From: Paenibacillus selenitireducens
Lineage (GTDB): Bacteria > Bacillota > Bacilli > Paenibacillales > Paenibacillaceae
NCBI RefSeq assembly: GCF_002021565.1
Contig: NZ_MSZX01000004.1
Span: 124,027 to 188,026 of the forward strand
DNA length: 64,000 nt
Reading direction: 5' to 3'
Part shown: piece after piece, positions 16,784 through 27,031 of the stretch
Layout: each line of letters starts with the position of its first letter
Numbering within the stretch: the stretch's first letter is position 1
Notes under the pieces: generated by a model
Told to the model about the DNA's origin: nothing
What the model saw: the letters and a program-made list of their open reading frames with translations, nothing else
The model's database searches: none
Program-made: the position numbers and the translations under genes

Positions 16784-17281
16784 ATGAGTGTGCATTTAGA
16801 GTGGAATAACGAACAAGAGCAAATGGAGATTTCGGAGCAATTGATTGAACGCTTGAATCAACTGCTGCAACTTACTGCCGAGATGGAAGGGATCACGGAC
16901 GGTGAAGTCGAGTTAACGTTTGTGGATGATGAACAGATCCATGAGCTTAATCGGGATTATCGCGGGATTGATCGCCCTACCGATGTACTTTCCTTTGCGA
17001 TGCATGAAGAATTGGATGAGGAATTAGATATTATTTATGAAGTGGAATCCGAAGATGATGCACCTCCATTTCATGATACGTTCGGAGATATTATTATTTC
17101 CGTCACGCGAGCGAAGGAGCAGAGCGAGGACTACGGTCACTCGTTAGAACGGGAATTAGGATTCTTGTTCGTACATGGGTTCTTGCATTTGCTTGGGTAC
17201 GATCATCAGGATGAGCCTAGCGAGAAAGAAATGATGAGTAAACAGGAGTCCGTGCTTGCGCAAGCAGGACTGACACGATAA
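16784..17281 (+). CDS. ybeY: rRNA maturation endoribonuclease YbeY
   Basis: 165 residues with the zinc-binding signature [11 protein letters not shown] and the upstream GDIIISV motif. YbeY takes part in 16S rRNA 3' end maturation and 70S quality control. ATG 16784 follows AAGAGGTG (16770-16777) by 6 nt; a GTG at 16775 would fall within that site. An acidic insertion ([18 protein letters not shown]) lies near the middle. The stop overlaps the dgkA start (TAATG). Confidence 0.96.
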   Translation: MSVHLEWNNEQEQMEISEQLIERLNQLLQLTAEMEGITDGEVELTFVDDEQIHELNRDYRGIDRPTDVLSFAMHEELDEELDIIYEVESEDDAPPFHDTFGDIIISVTRAKEQSEDYGHSLERELGFLFVHGFLHLLGYDHQDEPSEKEMMSKQESVLAQAGLTR

Positions 17282-17664
17282 TGAGTCCTACTCGATACTC
17301 AGAAAATCGGTTTAAAGTGGCGCTCACCGGTGTCCTTCAAGCAATTCGTGAAGAACGGCATATGCCTTTTCATATTGCAATGGGTATCCTCATGGTGATT
17401 GCAGGTTGGTTTTTTTCGATTTCGAAAGTCGAGTGGTTGGTCCTCTTGTTGACGATTGCATTGGTGATTACAACAGAATTGATGAATACAGCTATAGAGA
17501 GAACGGTTGATTTGGTAACGGAAGAAATTCATCCACTTGCCAAATCTGCCAAAGATATAGCCGCAGGCGCTGTCATCGTCACTGCGGCTTTTGCCGTCAT
17601 CATAGGAATTATTATTTTCTATACGCCAGTGATGGATTGGCTTCAGCAAGTATGGAATCGATGA
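17281..17664 (+). CDS. dgkA: Diacylglycerol/undecaprenol kinase family protein
   Basis: 127 residues with three membrane segments and the DgkA signature ELMNTAIERTVDL, followed by AKDIAAGAV. In Bacillota this protein phosphorylates undecaprenol, feeding the lipid carrier of wall synthesis. The ATG overlaps the ybeY stop, so translation is coupled. Position between ybeY and cdd is conserved. Confidence 0.95.
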   Translation: MSPTRYSENRFKVALTGVLQAIREERHMPFHIAMGILMVIAGWFFSISKVEWLVLLLTIALVITTELMNTAIERTVDLVTEEIHPLAKSAKDIAAGAVIVTAAFAVIIGIIIFYTPVMDWLQQVWNR

Positions 17665-17678
17665 GAGGGTGGGTTCTG

Positions 17679-18095
17679 ATGAAAGTGGATGGACAAGCGT
17701 TATTGCAACAAGCAGCACTTGCTCGTACGAAAGCCTATGTACCTTACTCGCATTTCCAAGTGGGTGCAGCCTTACTTGACAAAGACGGAAATATTCATCA
17801 TGGTTGCAATGTAGAGAATGCCGCGTATGGACCGACGAATTGCGCAGAACGAACGGCAATGTTTCGTGCAATTGCAGACGGACATATACCTGGCAGCTTT
17901 CAAGCAATAGCCGTCATTGGGGATACGACAGAGCCGATCACGCCTTGTGGGGTGTGCCGTCAGGTTCTCGTGGAATTATGTGCGAGAGATATGCCCGTGT
18001 TTATGGGGAACCTAAAAGGAGACTGGAAACAAACCACCGTGGGTGCGTTGTTGCCTGGTGCGTTTGATCAGAGCAGTCTCGATGTAACATCTTAA
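17679..18095 (+). CDS. cdd: Cytidine deaminase
   Basis: 138 residues. Zinc and catalytic motifs are [19 protein letters not shown] (Cys-Ala-Glu) and [13 protein letters not shown]. The enzyme deaminates cytidine and deoxycytidine to uridines in pyrimidine salvage. ATG 17679 follows GAGGGTGGG at a normal distance; in-frame starts further up overlap the end of dgkA. A few hydrophobic residues at the N-terminus are typical of the short tetrameric type. Confidence 0.95.
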   Translation: MKVDGQALLQQAALARTKAYVPYSHFQVGAALLDKDGNIHHGCNVENAAYGPTNCAERTAMFRAIADGHIPGSFQAIAVIGDTTEPITPCGVCRQVLVELCARDMPVFMGNLKGDWKQTTVGALLPGAFDQSSLDVTS

Positions 18096-18121
18096 TTTTA
18101 CTTACGAAATGGAGCAGCAGC

Positions 18122-19027
18122 ATGCAAAAGTCAAAACAATTTAAATCCGGATTTGTTGCCATTATCGGTCGCCCGAATGTTGGGAAATCGACGCTTATGA
18201 ATCAAGTGATCGGTCAGAAAATTGCAATTATGTCGGATAAGCCGCAAACTACGCGGAATAAAATTCATGGGGTATATACCTCCAATGATTCGCAAATTGT
18301 GTTCCTGGATACGCCAGGGATTCATAAGAGACAATCCAAGCTTGGTGATTACATGAATACCGTTGCCTTGAATACGTTAAATGAAGTCGAGGCTGTGTTA
18401 TTCCTCGTGGATGTGGTTGAAGGGATTGGCGGCGGCGATAGATATATTATCGAACAATTGAAAAAGATTTCTACACCGGTATTCTTGGTGTTGAATAAAA
18501 TTGACCAAGTTCATCCCGAAACATTGCTGCCGATTATCGTGGCGTATAAGGATCTGTATAATTTTGCTGAAATCGTACCGATCTCTGCGATGAACGGGAA
18601 TAACGTGAATACTTTGTTAGAGCAAGTGTCGAAGTATCTCCCTCAAGGTCCGCAATACTATCCAGATGATCAAGTAACAGATCACCCGGAACAATTTGTG
18701 GTAGCCGAGCTGATTCGCGAGAAAATTTTGCATTTGACACGTGAAGAAATCCCTCATTCCATCGCTGTAGCGATTGAAGATATGAAGGTTCAGGAGAATG
18801 GCGTCGTCTATATTGGTGCTGTCATTTATGTGGAACGGGATTCTCAGAAGGGTATCGTGATCGGGAAGCAAGGTTCTCTACTGAAGGAAGTCGGTAAGCT
18901 TGCGCGCAGGGATATCGAGAACTTGCTTGGATCGCGGACATTCCTTGAGTTATGGGTAAAAGTGAAGAAAGACTGGCGCAACCAGGAGCGGATTTTGAAG
19001 GATCTCGGCTTCCGTCATGATGTATAG
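18122..19027 (+). CDS. era: GTPase Era
   Basis: 301 residues. G1 [10 protein letters not shown]3 DTPG, G4 NKID and SAMNG are in order, followed by a C-terminal KH domain ([21 protein letters not shown]). Era binds the 3' end of 16S rRNA and assists 30S assembly, in functional linkage with YbeY upstream. It lies 26 nt after cdd. Confidence 0.98.
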   Translation: MQKSKQFKSGFVAIIGRPNVGKSTLMNQVIGQKIAIMSDKPQTTRNKIHGVYTSNDSQIVFLDTPGIHKRQSKLGDYMNTVALNTLNEVEAVLFLVDVVEGIGGGDRYIIEQLKKISTPVFLVLNKIDQVHPETLLPIIVAYKDLYNFAEIVPISAMNGNNVNTLLEQVSKYLPQGPQYYPDDQVTDHPEQFVVAELIREKILHLTREEIPHSIAVAIEDMKVQENGVVYIGAVIYVERDSQKGIVIGKQGSLLKEVGKLARRDIENLLGSRTFLELWVKVKKDWRNQERILKDLGFRHDV

Positions 19028-19150
19028 ATATACCCGAAAATTCCAATTTTAGCAGATTCCCCAACCTCATCGAATCGGGATAGTTCTTCTGATTTCGTAC
19101 ATCCTATAAAGGAGGGCATAGTCACTTCCGAATAGAAAGGATGAATACGA

Positions 19151-19291
19151 ATGCGAGATTTTTCGTGGAAGTATTTTGCGATGACGGGGGATGTCGATGC
19201 GTATATGCTATACAAAGAAGTGAACAGCCAGAACATCGAGACGGAGTTAGAGGACTCGGAAGAACCCGTTCAGGTTGACATGTCGGAATGA
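19151..19291 (+). CDS. yqzL: YqzL family small protein
   Basis: 46 residues, beginning MRDFSWKYFAMTGDVDAYML, then an acidic tail ending VQVDMSE. The N-terminal pattern FSWKYF-TGDVDAYLLYKE is that of YqzL, which sits between era and recO in B. subtilis too. AAAGGA stands about 9 nt before ATG 19151. Function is unknown; the conserved spot suggests coexpression with era and recO. Confidence 0.88.
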   Translation: MRDFSWKYFAMTGDVDAYMLYKEVNSQNIETELEDSEEPVQVDMSE

Positions 19292-19321
19292 TATTTTAGT
19301 GGAAATCATGGGGGATAAGAT

Positions 19322-20071
19322 GTGCTTTATAGGGTGGAAGGAATTGTCATCCGCAGCATGGACTACGGTGAGGGGAATAAAATCATCACGGTATGTACCA
19401 AGACGCACGGTAAGGTAGGCGTTCTCGTTCGTGGCGCAAAAAAAGTAAAAAGCCGGCATGCCGCGATGACACAGTTATTTACTTACGGGGAGTTTATGTA
19501 TTTCAAGTCAGGTCAAGGATTAGGCACGTTGAATCAAGGTGAGATTTTAGAATCTCACCATGTTTTACGAGAACAGCTTCATCTAACGGCCTATGCTTCT
19601 TACGCAGCTGAACTGTTAGACCGCGGCTTGGAAGAAGGTGAAGTTGGGGGCTATTTGTTCGAACAATTACATGCCTGTCTTCAGGCGCTCGAACAAGGGA
19701 AAGATCCCCAAATAACCATTCATTTATATGAAATGAAAATCTTACAATCCGCAGGATATAGTCCTGAGTTATTGACCTGTGTCTCTTGTGGGAGAGATGA
19801 CGCACCTATGCTATTTAGCAGTCGATTGGGCGGTACATTATGTATTCATTGTCAGAATCGAGATCCAGCAGCCCTCGCGATTTCGGAAGGAACGCTGAAG
19901 TTGTTACGGTTATTTGATCGAATGGATATGCGTCGTCTAGGAAATATAGACGTCAAACCGGCAACCAAAGTGCAAATGAAGCAATGTATGCGTTCATTCT
20001 TGGATGTGCATTTAGGACTAAATCTTAAATCACAAAATTTCCTGGATCAGATGGACAAATATAATATTTAA
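19322..20071 (+). CDS. recO: DNA repair protein RecO
   Basis: 249 residues with GTG start 19322 after a GGGGG site. An N-terminal OB-fold (VEGIVIRSMDYGEGNKIITV, TKTHGKVGVLVRGAKK) is followed by a helical domain and a Cys4 zinc site (CVSCGRDD and CIHCQN). RecO with RecR loads RecA onto SSB-coated DNA. The 3' end of the gene contains the likely glyQS promoter. Confidence 0.96.
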   Translation: MLYRVEGIVIRSMDYGEGNKIITVCTKTHGKVGVLVRGAKKVKSRHAAMTQLFTYGEFMYFKSGQGLGTLNQGEILESHHVLREQLHLTAYASYAAELLDRGLEEGEVGGYLFEQLHACLQALEQGKDPQITIHLYEMKILQSAGYSPELLTCVSCGRDDAPMLFSSRLGGTLCIHCQNRDPAALAISEGTLKLLRLFDRMDMRRLGNIDVKPATKVQMKQCMRSFLDVHLGLNLKSQNFLDQMDKYNI

Positions 20072-20080
20072 AGTTATAAT
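20052..20080 (+). promoter_or_regulatory. Promoter of the glyQS T-box transcript
   Basis: TGGACA (20052-20057), 17 bp, TATAAT (20075-20080), beginning inside the last codons of recO. Confidence 0.7.
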
Positions 20081-20086
20081 ATATAG

Positions 20087-20331
20087 GATTATGACCTTTT
20101 AGGTTGAAAATGTGGTGGGAGAGAGTAATTCTAGATGTTGCGCGTGTGAAGCGAATCGGGGATGGTGAAAGCCCGGTCCAGCATGTGAATGAAAGGCACT
20201 TCCGATTAGAGCCACGATGATTATGAAAAGCGGATGAAGCAGGAATGCTTGATCAAGTAGGGTGGAACCGCGGGAAAATATACTCTCGTCCCTATGTCTG
20301 TACAACGGGCATGGGGAAGAGAGTTTTTTGT
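20087..20331 (+). promoter_or_regulatory. Glycine T-box riboswitch of glyQS
   Basis: The T-box sequence AGGGTGGAACCGCG is at 20259-20272. A stem I region with AG-bulge-like elements lies upstream, and GGC at 20195-20197 is the likely specifier codon for tRNA-Gly. The terminator stem (CTCTC at 20283 with GAGAG before six T, ending 20330) forms when tRNA is charged; uncharged tRNA pairs with the T-box and lets transcription continue into glyQ. Confidence 0.95.
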
Positions 20332-20373
20332 TGTACAGAGAGATAGAACTACATTGGTAAAGGAGCATGGAAA

Positions 20374-21252
20374 ATGAACTTTCAGCAGATTATTTTGACC
20401 CTGCAAAATTTTTGGGCCGAACAAAAATGTATTGTTGTTCAGCCGTACGATGTGGAGAAAGGTGCGGGTACGCTCAATCCAATGACTTTCTTACGCAGCA
20501 TTGGTCCTGAGCCTTGGAATGTGGCATATGTTGAGCCTTCACGCCGTCCTGCAGACGGACGCTATGGCGAGAACCCGAACCGGTTGTACCAGCATCACCA
20601 ATTCCAAGTGATCATGAAGCCATCGCCGGATAATATCCAAGAGCTTTATTTAGAAAGCTTGAAACGTCTTGGTGTTGACCCGCTTGAACATGACATTCGT
20701 TTTGTTGAAGATAACTGGGAGCATCCAGGACTCGGTGCATGGGGATTAGGTTGGGAAGTATGGTTGGATGGTATGGAAGTGACGCAATTTACATATTTCC
20801 AACAAGTTGGAGGTATTGAGACGAATCCTGTAGCGGTTGAAATAACGTATGGATTAGAGCGCCTTGCTTCGTATATCCAAGCAAAAGAAAATGTGTTCGA
20901 TTTGGAATGGGTAGAAGGCGTTTCCTATGGGGACGTATTCTTGCAGCCTGAATATGAACATTCGAAATATACATTTGAGACATCTGATGTTAAAATGCTA
21001 TTCCAATTGTTTAACACGTATGAAGAGGAAGCGCGTAAGACGATGGATCAGAACCTTGTATTCCCGGCTTATGATTACGTGCTGAAATGTTCACACACGT
21101 TTAATTTATTGGATGCACGCGGCGCAATTAGTGTAACCGAAAGAACGGGATACATTACACGCGTACGTAACTTGGCTCGTCAAGTAGCAGCTACTTATTT
21201 AGCAGAGCGCGAGAAGCTAGGCTTCCCTATGCTGAAGAAAGGAGAGGTGTAA
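20374..21252 (+). CDS. glyQ: Glycyl-tRNA synthetase alpha subunit
   Basis: 292 residues starting [19 protein letters not shown], with [18 protein letters not shown] and [19 protein letters not shown], hallmarks of the class II alpha subunit of the alpha2beta2 enzyme. It activates glycine. AAAGGAG stands just before ATG 20374. Expression is controlled by the T-box leader. glyS follows after 1 nt. Confidence 0.98.
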   Translation: MNFQQIILTLQNFWAEQKCIVVQPYDVEKGAGTLNPMTFLRSIGPEPWNVAYVEPSRRPADGRYGENPNRLYQHHQFQVIMKPSPDNIQELYLESLKRLGVDPLEHDIRFVEDNWEHPGLGAWGLGWEVWLDGMEVTQFTYFQQVGGIETNPVAVEITYGLERLASYIQAKENVFDLEWVEGVSYGDVFLQPEYEHSKYTFETSDVKMLFQLFNTYEEEARKTMDQNLVFPAYDYVLKCSHTFNLLDARGAISVTERTGYITRVRNLARQVAATYLAEREKLGFPMLKKGEV

Positions 21253-21253
21253 G

Positions 21254-23332
21254 ATGACTAGAGACTTATTACTAGAGATCGGAATGGAAGAAGTACCTGC
21301 TCGCTTTCTTCGGAATGCCATGGAGCAATTGAAGGAACGTGTCGTGAAGTGGCTTACGGAATCTCGCATTGAGTTTGGCGACGTTCAGGCATATGCAACT
21401 CCACGCCGAATTGCAGTTCTTATTCATGCCGTTGCAGATAAGCAGCAAGACGTGAACGAAGAAGTGAAAGGACCTTCTCGTAAAATTGCACAAGATGAGA
21501 GCGGGAACTGGAGTAAGGCAGCTTTAGGTTTTGCACGCAGTCAAGGTGTTGAACTGGAGCAATTCTTCTTCAAAGAATTAGGCGGCGTAGAATATATCTA
21601 TGCGAACAAAAGCAGCCAAGGTGTAGAAACTTCTTCGTTGCTCGCTGAAGGTCTGATGAATTGTATCTCGGCGATGAATTTCCCGAAAAATATGCGTTGG
21701 GGTGCTTATGATTTTAAATTTGTGCGTCCAATTCGCTGGTTAGTCGCTCTATTTGGTCAAGAGATTGTACCTTTAGAAATCTGCGGTGTTCATGCGGGGA
21801 ATGTAACTCGCGGTCATCGGTTCTTAGGCCAAGAAACGATCGTCTCCTCACCTGCAGAATACGTAGATCGTCTACGCGAACAATTCGTTATTGCAGATGT
21901 GGAGGAACGTCAAAAGCTGATTTTAGATCAAATCCATGCGTTAGCTGAAGAGAAGCAATGGAAGATTGCGATCAAAGAGGATCTTTTGGAGGAAGTATTG
22001 TTCTTGGTAGAGTATCCGAATGCACTATTCGGAACTTTCGATCCGTCATTCTTGGAAATTCCTCAAGATGTCTTAATCACATCGATGCGTGAGCATCAAC
22101 GTTACTTCCCGGTGCTTAATGCATCAGGTCAACTTCTACCTTTCTTTGTTACGGTTCGTAACGGGGATCGTCATGCTATCGAAACGGTTGCAAAAGGGAA
22201 TGAAAAGGTATTGCGCGCACGCTTGTCCGATGCGAAATTCTTCTATCATGAAGATCAGAAATCTCCAATCGCTGATTTCCTTGCGAAGCTGGAGACGATC
22301 GTATTCCATGAAGAGTTAGGCACGGTAGGGGATAAAGTTCGCCGCATTCGTGCCATTTCAGATACGCTTGCTACGCGTCTTCAAGCAGATGCGGACACAA
22401 CTGCATGGGTTAGCCGTGCAGCGGATGTATGCAAATTTGATCTGGTTACGCAAATGGTCTATGAATTCCCTGAACTTCAAGGCGTTATGGGTGAGGATTA
22501 TGCGCGTAAAGCAGGGGAAGCCGAACAGGTTGCTGTGGCCATCAATGAGCACTATCAACCTCGATTCTCAGGCGATCAATCGCCGTCTTCCTTACCGGGT
22601 GCTATTGTAAGTATTGCGGATAAAATGGATACCATCGTAGGTTGTTTCTCGATCGGCATCATCCCGACGGGATCGCAGGATCCGTATGCATTGCGCCGCC
22701 AAGCAGCAGGCATCGTGCAAATTATGCTGGATCAAGGGTTATCTTTCACGTTAACTGAATTGTTCGATATGGCGATCGCTGTCCATGAGTCCAAACAATT
22801 GTTGAAACGAAGCCGTGATGAAATACGTAAAGACCTATATGACTTCTTTGCTCTTCGTGTCAAAAATGTCTTATCTGACAATGTCCGTTATGATGTTGTA
22901 GATGCGGTTATGGCGAGTGGTTATGATGATGTCGTATCGGTCGTACAACGCGGTACAGCATTAATGAAGGTTGTGAATGAGCAGCCTGACTTTAAAGTAA
23001 CGGTCGAATCGTTCAACCGTGCATCGAATTTGGCTGCGAAAGCAGAAGATTTTACCATTGATGCTGGAAAATTTGTGGAAAGCGTTGAGCGTGATCTTTT
23101 CGATTGCTACAACGATGTCCATGCACATTATCAAGAATCTTTACAGACAGGCGATTATGCCAAAGCACTTCAAGACCTTAGCGGTTTAAAAGAAGCGATT
23201 ACAGCATACTTCGACAAAGTCATGGTTATGGCTGAAGATCTCGATGTTCGTGCGAACCGATTGGCTCAATTACATGCTATTTCGGAAGATTTGAAGTCTT
23301 TTGCTGATTTTTCGAAAATCGTCTGGGCTTAA
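21254..23332 (+). CDS. glyS: Glycyl-tRNA synthetase beta subunit
   Basis: 692 residues, starting TRDLLLEIGMEEVPARFLRN. The body contains the HD-like portion (ARLSDAKFFYHEDQK) and the conserved PTGSQDPYALRRQAAGIV, with a DALR anticodon-binding region at the C-terminus. It binds tRNA-Gly and is needed for aminoacylation with GlyQ. Separated from glyQ by one nucleotide, so surely cotranscribed. Confidence 0.98.
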   Translation: MTRDLLLEIGMEEVPARFLRNAMEQLKERVVKWLTESRIEFGDVQAYATPRRIAVLIHAVADKQQDVNEEVKGPSRKIAQDESGNWSKAALGFARSQGVELEQFFFKELGGVEYIYANKSSQGVETSSLLAEGLMNCISAMNFPKNMRWGAYDFKFVRPIRWLVALFGQEIVPLEICGVHAGNVTRGHRFLGQETIVSSPAEYVDRLREQFVIADVEERQKLILDQIHALAEEKQWKIAIKEDLLEEVLFLVEYPNALFGTFDPSFLEIPQDVLITSMREHQRYFPVLNASGQLLPFFVTVRNGDRHAIETVAKGNEKVLRARLSDAKFFYHEDQKSPIADFLAKLETIVFHEELGTVGDKVRRIRAISDTLATRLQADADTTAWVSRAADVCKFDLVTQMVYEFPELQGVMGEDYARKAGEAEQVAVAINEHYQPRFSGDQSPSSLPGAIVSIADKMDTIVGCFSIGIIPTGSQDPYALRRQAAGIVQIMLDQGLSFTLTELFDMAIAVHESKQLLKRSRDEIRKDLYDFFALRVKNVLSDNVRYDVVDAVMASGYDDVVSVVQRGTALMKVVNEQPDFKVTVESFNRASNLAAKAEDFTIDAGKFVESVERDLFDCYNDVHAHYQESLQTGDYAKALQDLSGLKEAITAYFDKVMVMAEDLDVRANRLAQLHAISEDLKSFADFSKIVWA

Positions 23333-23410
23333 GTCGCAATGGCTTGCAGGATTTTTTCATTCTTCATCGTATATAATAATAAGGAGAATGTAAGTTCTCT
23401 TTAAATCCTT

Positions 23411-23902
23411 ATGAAGAAATGGGTGATCTCCATCCCTATGTCAACTTATCGCATTGTAGTGGATGCAGATGCATGTCCAGTGAAGCAAGAGATCATCCAA
23501 GCCGCAAAATTGTACCAAGCTTCAGTACTTATGGTGGCTTCATACGATCACAGACTGCAAGTGTCGGAAGGTGTCGAAACAATTCAAGTGGATCGATCAG
23601 ATCAATCTGTCGACTTATATATTGCCAATCGAATCTGTGCGCAAGATATTCTTGTGACCCAAGATTTCGGACTCGCGACGATAGGGCTTGCCAAACGTGC
23701 TATTGTCCTCTCGCCGCGAGGTCAGCAATATACGGATGAGACGATTGATTTCTTATTGGATCGAAGGCATACCCAAGCCAAACAACGGCGAAGTGGGAAG
23801 CATTCCAAAGGTCCAAAACCCTTCACAGAAGAAGATCGACAAATTTTCCAACATAAACTGACAAAAGTTTTGAGGAACTTGCAGGAGAATGTTTCGTTAT
23901 AG
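23411..23902 (+). CDS. yqxD: YaiI/YqxD family protein (UPF0178)
   Basis: 163 residues if started at ATG 23411, or 154 from ATG 23438 (MSTYRIVVDADACPVK), which is where the family usually begins; neither has a good ribosome binding site. The DADACPVK and VTQDFGLA motifs belong to this PIN-like family; activity is unknown. A TATAAT box lies at 23372-23377. AAGGAGAA (23381-23388) can pair with TTCTC and TCCTT just before the ATG at 23411. dnaG follows, as in B. subtilis. Confidence 0.88.
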   Translation: MKKWVISIPMSTYRIVVDADACPVKQEIIQAAKLYQASVLMVASYDHRLQVSEGVETIQVDRSDQSVDLYIANRICAQDILVTQDFGLATIGLAKRAIVLSPRGQQYTDETIDFLLDRRHTQAKQRRSGKHSKGPKPFTEEDRQIFQHKLTKVLRNLQENVSL

Positions 23903-23945
23903 CGAATAAATATACGTACGTGTAAAAGAGATGAAGGTGGTTCAG

Positions 23946-25778
23946 ATGAGTACCGGTAACGGCAACATTCCGGAAGATGTTATTGAAGCGGTGTTACAAC
24001 AACATGACATCGTTGATGTCGTCGGAAAATATGTTCATCTAACTAAGCAAGGAAAGTATATGAAAGGGCTGTGCCCATTTCACTCTGAGAAGACACCGTC
24101 ATTTACAGTTACACCAGACAAACAAATTTTTCATTGTTACGGCTGTGGCAAAGGTGGAAATGCGATTAAGTTCGTGATGGAAATCGAGAGCTATTCCTTT
24201 CCGGAAGCAGTACGTACCATGGCGGAAGATGCGAACATCCCAATAAGTTGGAACGCCCAGGCGATGGAACAATCCCCTCGTAACCTGCTTCGCGACCAAC
24301 TACTTAAAGCGCATGAACTTACCGCGATGCTGTACCATTTTCTGCTCAAAAACTCGGATCACGGTCAGCCTGCAATGGAGTATTTGCGACAACGTGGTTT
24401 TACAGACAAGCTTATTGATCAATTTCAAATCGGATATGCGCCGAACCGATGGGATACATTAACTCAATTTCTGACGAAGCGAGGATTCGATCTTTCTGAG
24501 ATGGAACAAGGTGGACTTTTATCCATGCGTTCGGATGAATCAGGGTATGTGGATCGTTTTCGGGATCGAATCATGTTTCCAATCTGGGATCGTAACGGTA
24601 AAGTCATCGCGTTTGGTGGACGAATGCTGCATGATGGTCAACCCAAATATTTGAATTCACCAGAATCGATGCTCTTTAATAAAAGCCGTGTGCTTTATAA
24701 TTTGCATCATGCCAAACCTTCCATACGAAAAGCCCACCAAATTGTGCTATTTGAAGGATATGTTGATGTGATTCAAGCTTGGGATGCTGGTGTTACGAAC
24801 GGAATCGCTACGATGGGAACCGCGCTAACATCCGATCATTTGAATCATTTGAAGAACCAAGCAGAAGAAGTCGTTGTCTGTTACGATGGCGATGATGCTG
24901 GACAAGCTGCAGCAATGAAGGCAATACCCATGCTTGAGAAAGCAGGATTTCAAGCTCGTGTAGCCGTGTTGCCGGACCGATTAGACCCAGATGAATATAT
25001 TAAAGAACATGGGAAAGAGCGATTCCGTCATCAAATCATTGAAGGTGCAGTTACCCCTACGAAATTTAAGCTTATATATTTGAAAAAAAGCCATATACTG
25101 CTAGAAGACAGTGGTAAGCAGCGGTATGTCAGTGAGGCGACGAAATTAATCGCTGAAATACAATCACCGACAGAGCGTGAAGTTTATTTGAAAGAATTAG
25201 CTCAACAATTTCCAATCTTTGATTATGAGACGCTGAAGCAAGAATGTAATGAATTTCGAATCACGTTGCAAAAAAAGAAACCGGTTGGGGATAATAACGA
25301 CAATTGGTGGAATAATGTTATGAATGAAAAACGAGTAACTCCGCCACCAAACCTGTTACCAGCCTATCATAACGCTGAACGAACAATCATTGCGCTCATG
25401 CTACAGGATCTGGAAGTTACCCGTTATGTTCAAGAACGTCTCGGTGATGAATTTAACGTAGAAGATCATGCAGCGATTGCTGCTTATCTATATGCATACT
25501 ACGCACAAGGGAAGGAACCGGATATCAGCCGATTCATCTCTTCATTGTTAGACGACCGCTTGGAGAAGATCGCAATTTCGATATCCATGATGGAAGTTCA
25601 GTTGGAGTTTAACCCACAAGTGCTTGATGATTACATTCGTGAAATTCAGAAGGTACCAAGACTTCGTGAAGTTAAACATAAACGAGATGAAGTGAAAGAA
25701 GCGGAGCGCGCCGGAGATTTTCTGCGAGCTGCACAAATTGCAAGTGAGATTATAGCCCTAGAGAGAGACCTGAAATGA
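23946..25778 (+). CDS. dnaG: DNA primase
   Basis: 610 residues. The zinc-binding domain CPFHSEKTPSF and HCYGCGKGGNAI (about residues 40-65) is followed by the RNA polymerase core with TOPRIM motif FEGYVDVIQAWDAG and VCYDGDDAG, then a helicase-binding C-terminal helical domain. It makes RNA primers for replication. ATG 23946 follows AAGGTGG (23934-23940) by 5 nt; an in-frame ATG at 23931 has no site. sigA is 39 nt downstream, the classical macromolecular synthesis operon. Confidence 0.97.
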   Translation: MSTGNGNIPEDVIEAVLQQHDIVDVVGKYVHLTKQGKYMKGLCPFHSEKTPSFTVTPDKQIFHCYGCGKGGNAIKFVMEIESYSFPEAVRTMAEDANIPISWNAQAMEQSPRNLLRDQLLKAHELTAMLYHFLLKNSDHGQPAMEYLRQRGFTDKLIDQFQIGYAPNRWDTLTQFLTKRGFDLSEMEQGGLLSMRSDESGYVDRFRDRIMFPIWDRNGKVIAFGGRMLHDGQPKYLNSPESMLFNKSRVLYNLHHAKPSIRKAHQIVLFEGYVDVIQAWDAGVTNGIATMGTALTSDHLNHLKNQAEEVVVCYDGDDAGQAAAMKAIPMLEKAGFQARVAVLPDRLDPDEYIKEHGKERFRHQIIEGAVTPTKFKLIYLKKSHILLEDSGKQRYVSEATKLIAEIQSPTEREVYLKELAQQFPIFDYETLKQECNEFRITLQKKKPVGDNNDNWWNNVMNEKRVTPPPNLLPAYHNAERTIIALMLQDLEVTRYVQERLGDEFNVEDHAAIAAYLYAYYAQGKEPDISRFISSLLDDRLEKIAISISMMEVQLEFNPQVLDDYIREIQKVPRLREVKHKRDEVKEAERAGDFLRAAQIASEIIALERDLK

Positions 25779-25817
25779 TGGATAATACGCAGTTTCTAGG
25801 GAGGAGGGAGTCGAATT

Positions 25818-26939
25818 ATGGCGAATGATCAACATACTGAACTAGAAACAGAATTGACATTAGACCAAGTTAAAGATCAATTAATTGAGATCGGTAAGAA
25901 AAGATCCACACTGAGCTACAAGGAAATCATGGAGAAGATGGCATCTTTTGATCAAGATGCAGAGCAAATGGATGAGTTTTTTGAACATTTGGCTGATTTG
26001 GGGATTGAGGTCAACAACGAAACCGATGAAGACAACAGGGGATCTGACGATCAAGAACGTGAACATGATGAATTCAACTTCGACGATGATTTAACACTCC
26101 CACCAGGTATTAAAATTAATGACCCCGTGCGGATGTATCTGAAGGAAATCGGACGTGTACCTCTACTATCTGCTGACGATGAAGTTCTTCTAGCGGAACG
26201 TATTGAGAATGGCGACGAAGAAGCGAAACGCAGATTAGCTGAAGCGAACCTTCGTCTCGTGGTAAGTATCGCAAAACGTTATGTTGGACGCGGTATGCTA
26301 TTCTTGGACTTGATTCAAGAAGGGAACATGGGTCTGATTAAAGCGGTCGAGAAATTTGATCACCGTAAAGGATTTAAGTTCAGTACGTATGCGACTTGGT
26401 GGATTCGTCAAGCGATTACCCGTGCGATCGCAGACCAAGCCAGAACGATTCGGATTCCTGTGCATATGGTCGAAACCATTAACAAATTGATTCGGGTATC
26501 CCGTCAGTTACTGCAAGAATTAGGGCGCGAACCAACTCCAGAAGAAATTGCAGCTGAAATGGAACTAAGCACCGATAAAGTCCGTGAAATTATGAAGATT
26601 GCACAAGAGCCAGTATCGCTTGAGACTCCGATCGGGGAAGAAGACGACTCTCACTTGGGTGATTTTATTGAGGATCAAGAGGCATTAGCTCCTGCAGATG
26701 CAGCAGCCTACGAGTTGTTGAAAGAACAATTGGAAGACGTTCTCGATACATTGACCGAGCGCGAGGAGAATGTTCTCCGTCTACGTTTTGGATTAGATGA
26801 TGGTCGGACAAGAACGTTAGAAGAAGTAGGTAAAGTATTTGGCGTTACACGTGAACGGATCCGTCAAATCGAGGCGAAAGCGTTGCGTAAACTTCGTCAT
26901 CCAAGTCGAAGCAAACGTCTTAAAGATTTTCTCGAATAA
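25818..26939 (+). CDS. sigA: RNA polymerase primary sigma factor (SigA/RpoD)
   Basis: 373 residues. A short region 1.1 with an acidic stretch is followed by region 1.2 ([16 protein letters not shown]), region 2 ([43 protein letters not shown]), region 3, and region 4.2 helix-turn-helix ([20 protein letters not shown]). GGGAGGAGGG lies before the ATG. It directs transcription of the housekeeping promoters described here. A strong terminator follows. Confidence 0.98.
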   Translation: MANDQHTELETELTLDQVKDQLIEIGKKRSTLSYKEIMEKMASFDQDAEQMDEFFEHLADLGIEVNNETDEDNRGSDDQEREHDEFNFDDDLTLPPGIKINDPVRMYLKEIGRVPLLSADDEVLLAERIENGDEEAKRRLAEANLRLVVSIAKRYVGRGMLFLDLIQEGNMGLIKAVEKFDHRKGFKFSTYATWWIRQAITRAIADQARTIRIPVHMVETINKLIRVSRQLLQELGREPTPEEIAAEMELSTDKVREIMKIAQEPVSLETPIGEEDDSHLGDFIEDQEALAPADAAAYELLKEQLEDVLDTLTEREENVLRLRFGLDDGRTRTLEEVGKVFGVTRERIRQIEAKALRKLRHPSRSKRLKDFLE

Positions 26940-26952
26940 AGCGCATGTTATG

Positions 26953-26983
26953 GACCTTCTGCGGTTTGCAGTAAGGTCTTTTT
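26953..26983 (+). terminator. Intrinsic terminator after sigA
   Basis: GACCTT-CTGC (26953-26962), loop, GCAG-T-AAGGTC (to 26978), five T. Confidence 0.9.
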
Positions 26984-27031
26984 GTTAGAAACGGCTCAGA
27001 TATCTCTCAGCCGAGGGAGAGGATCAATGGA

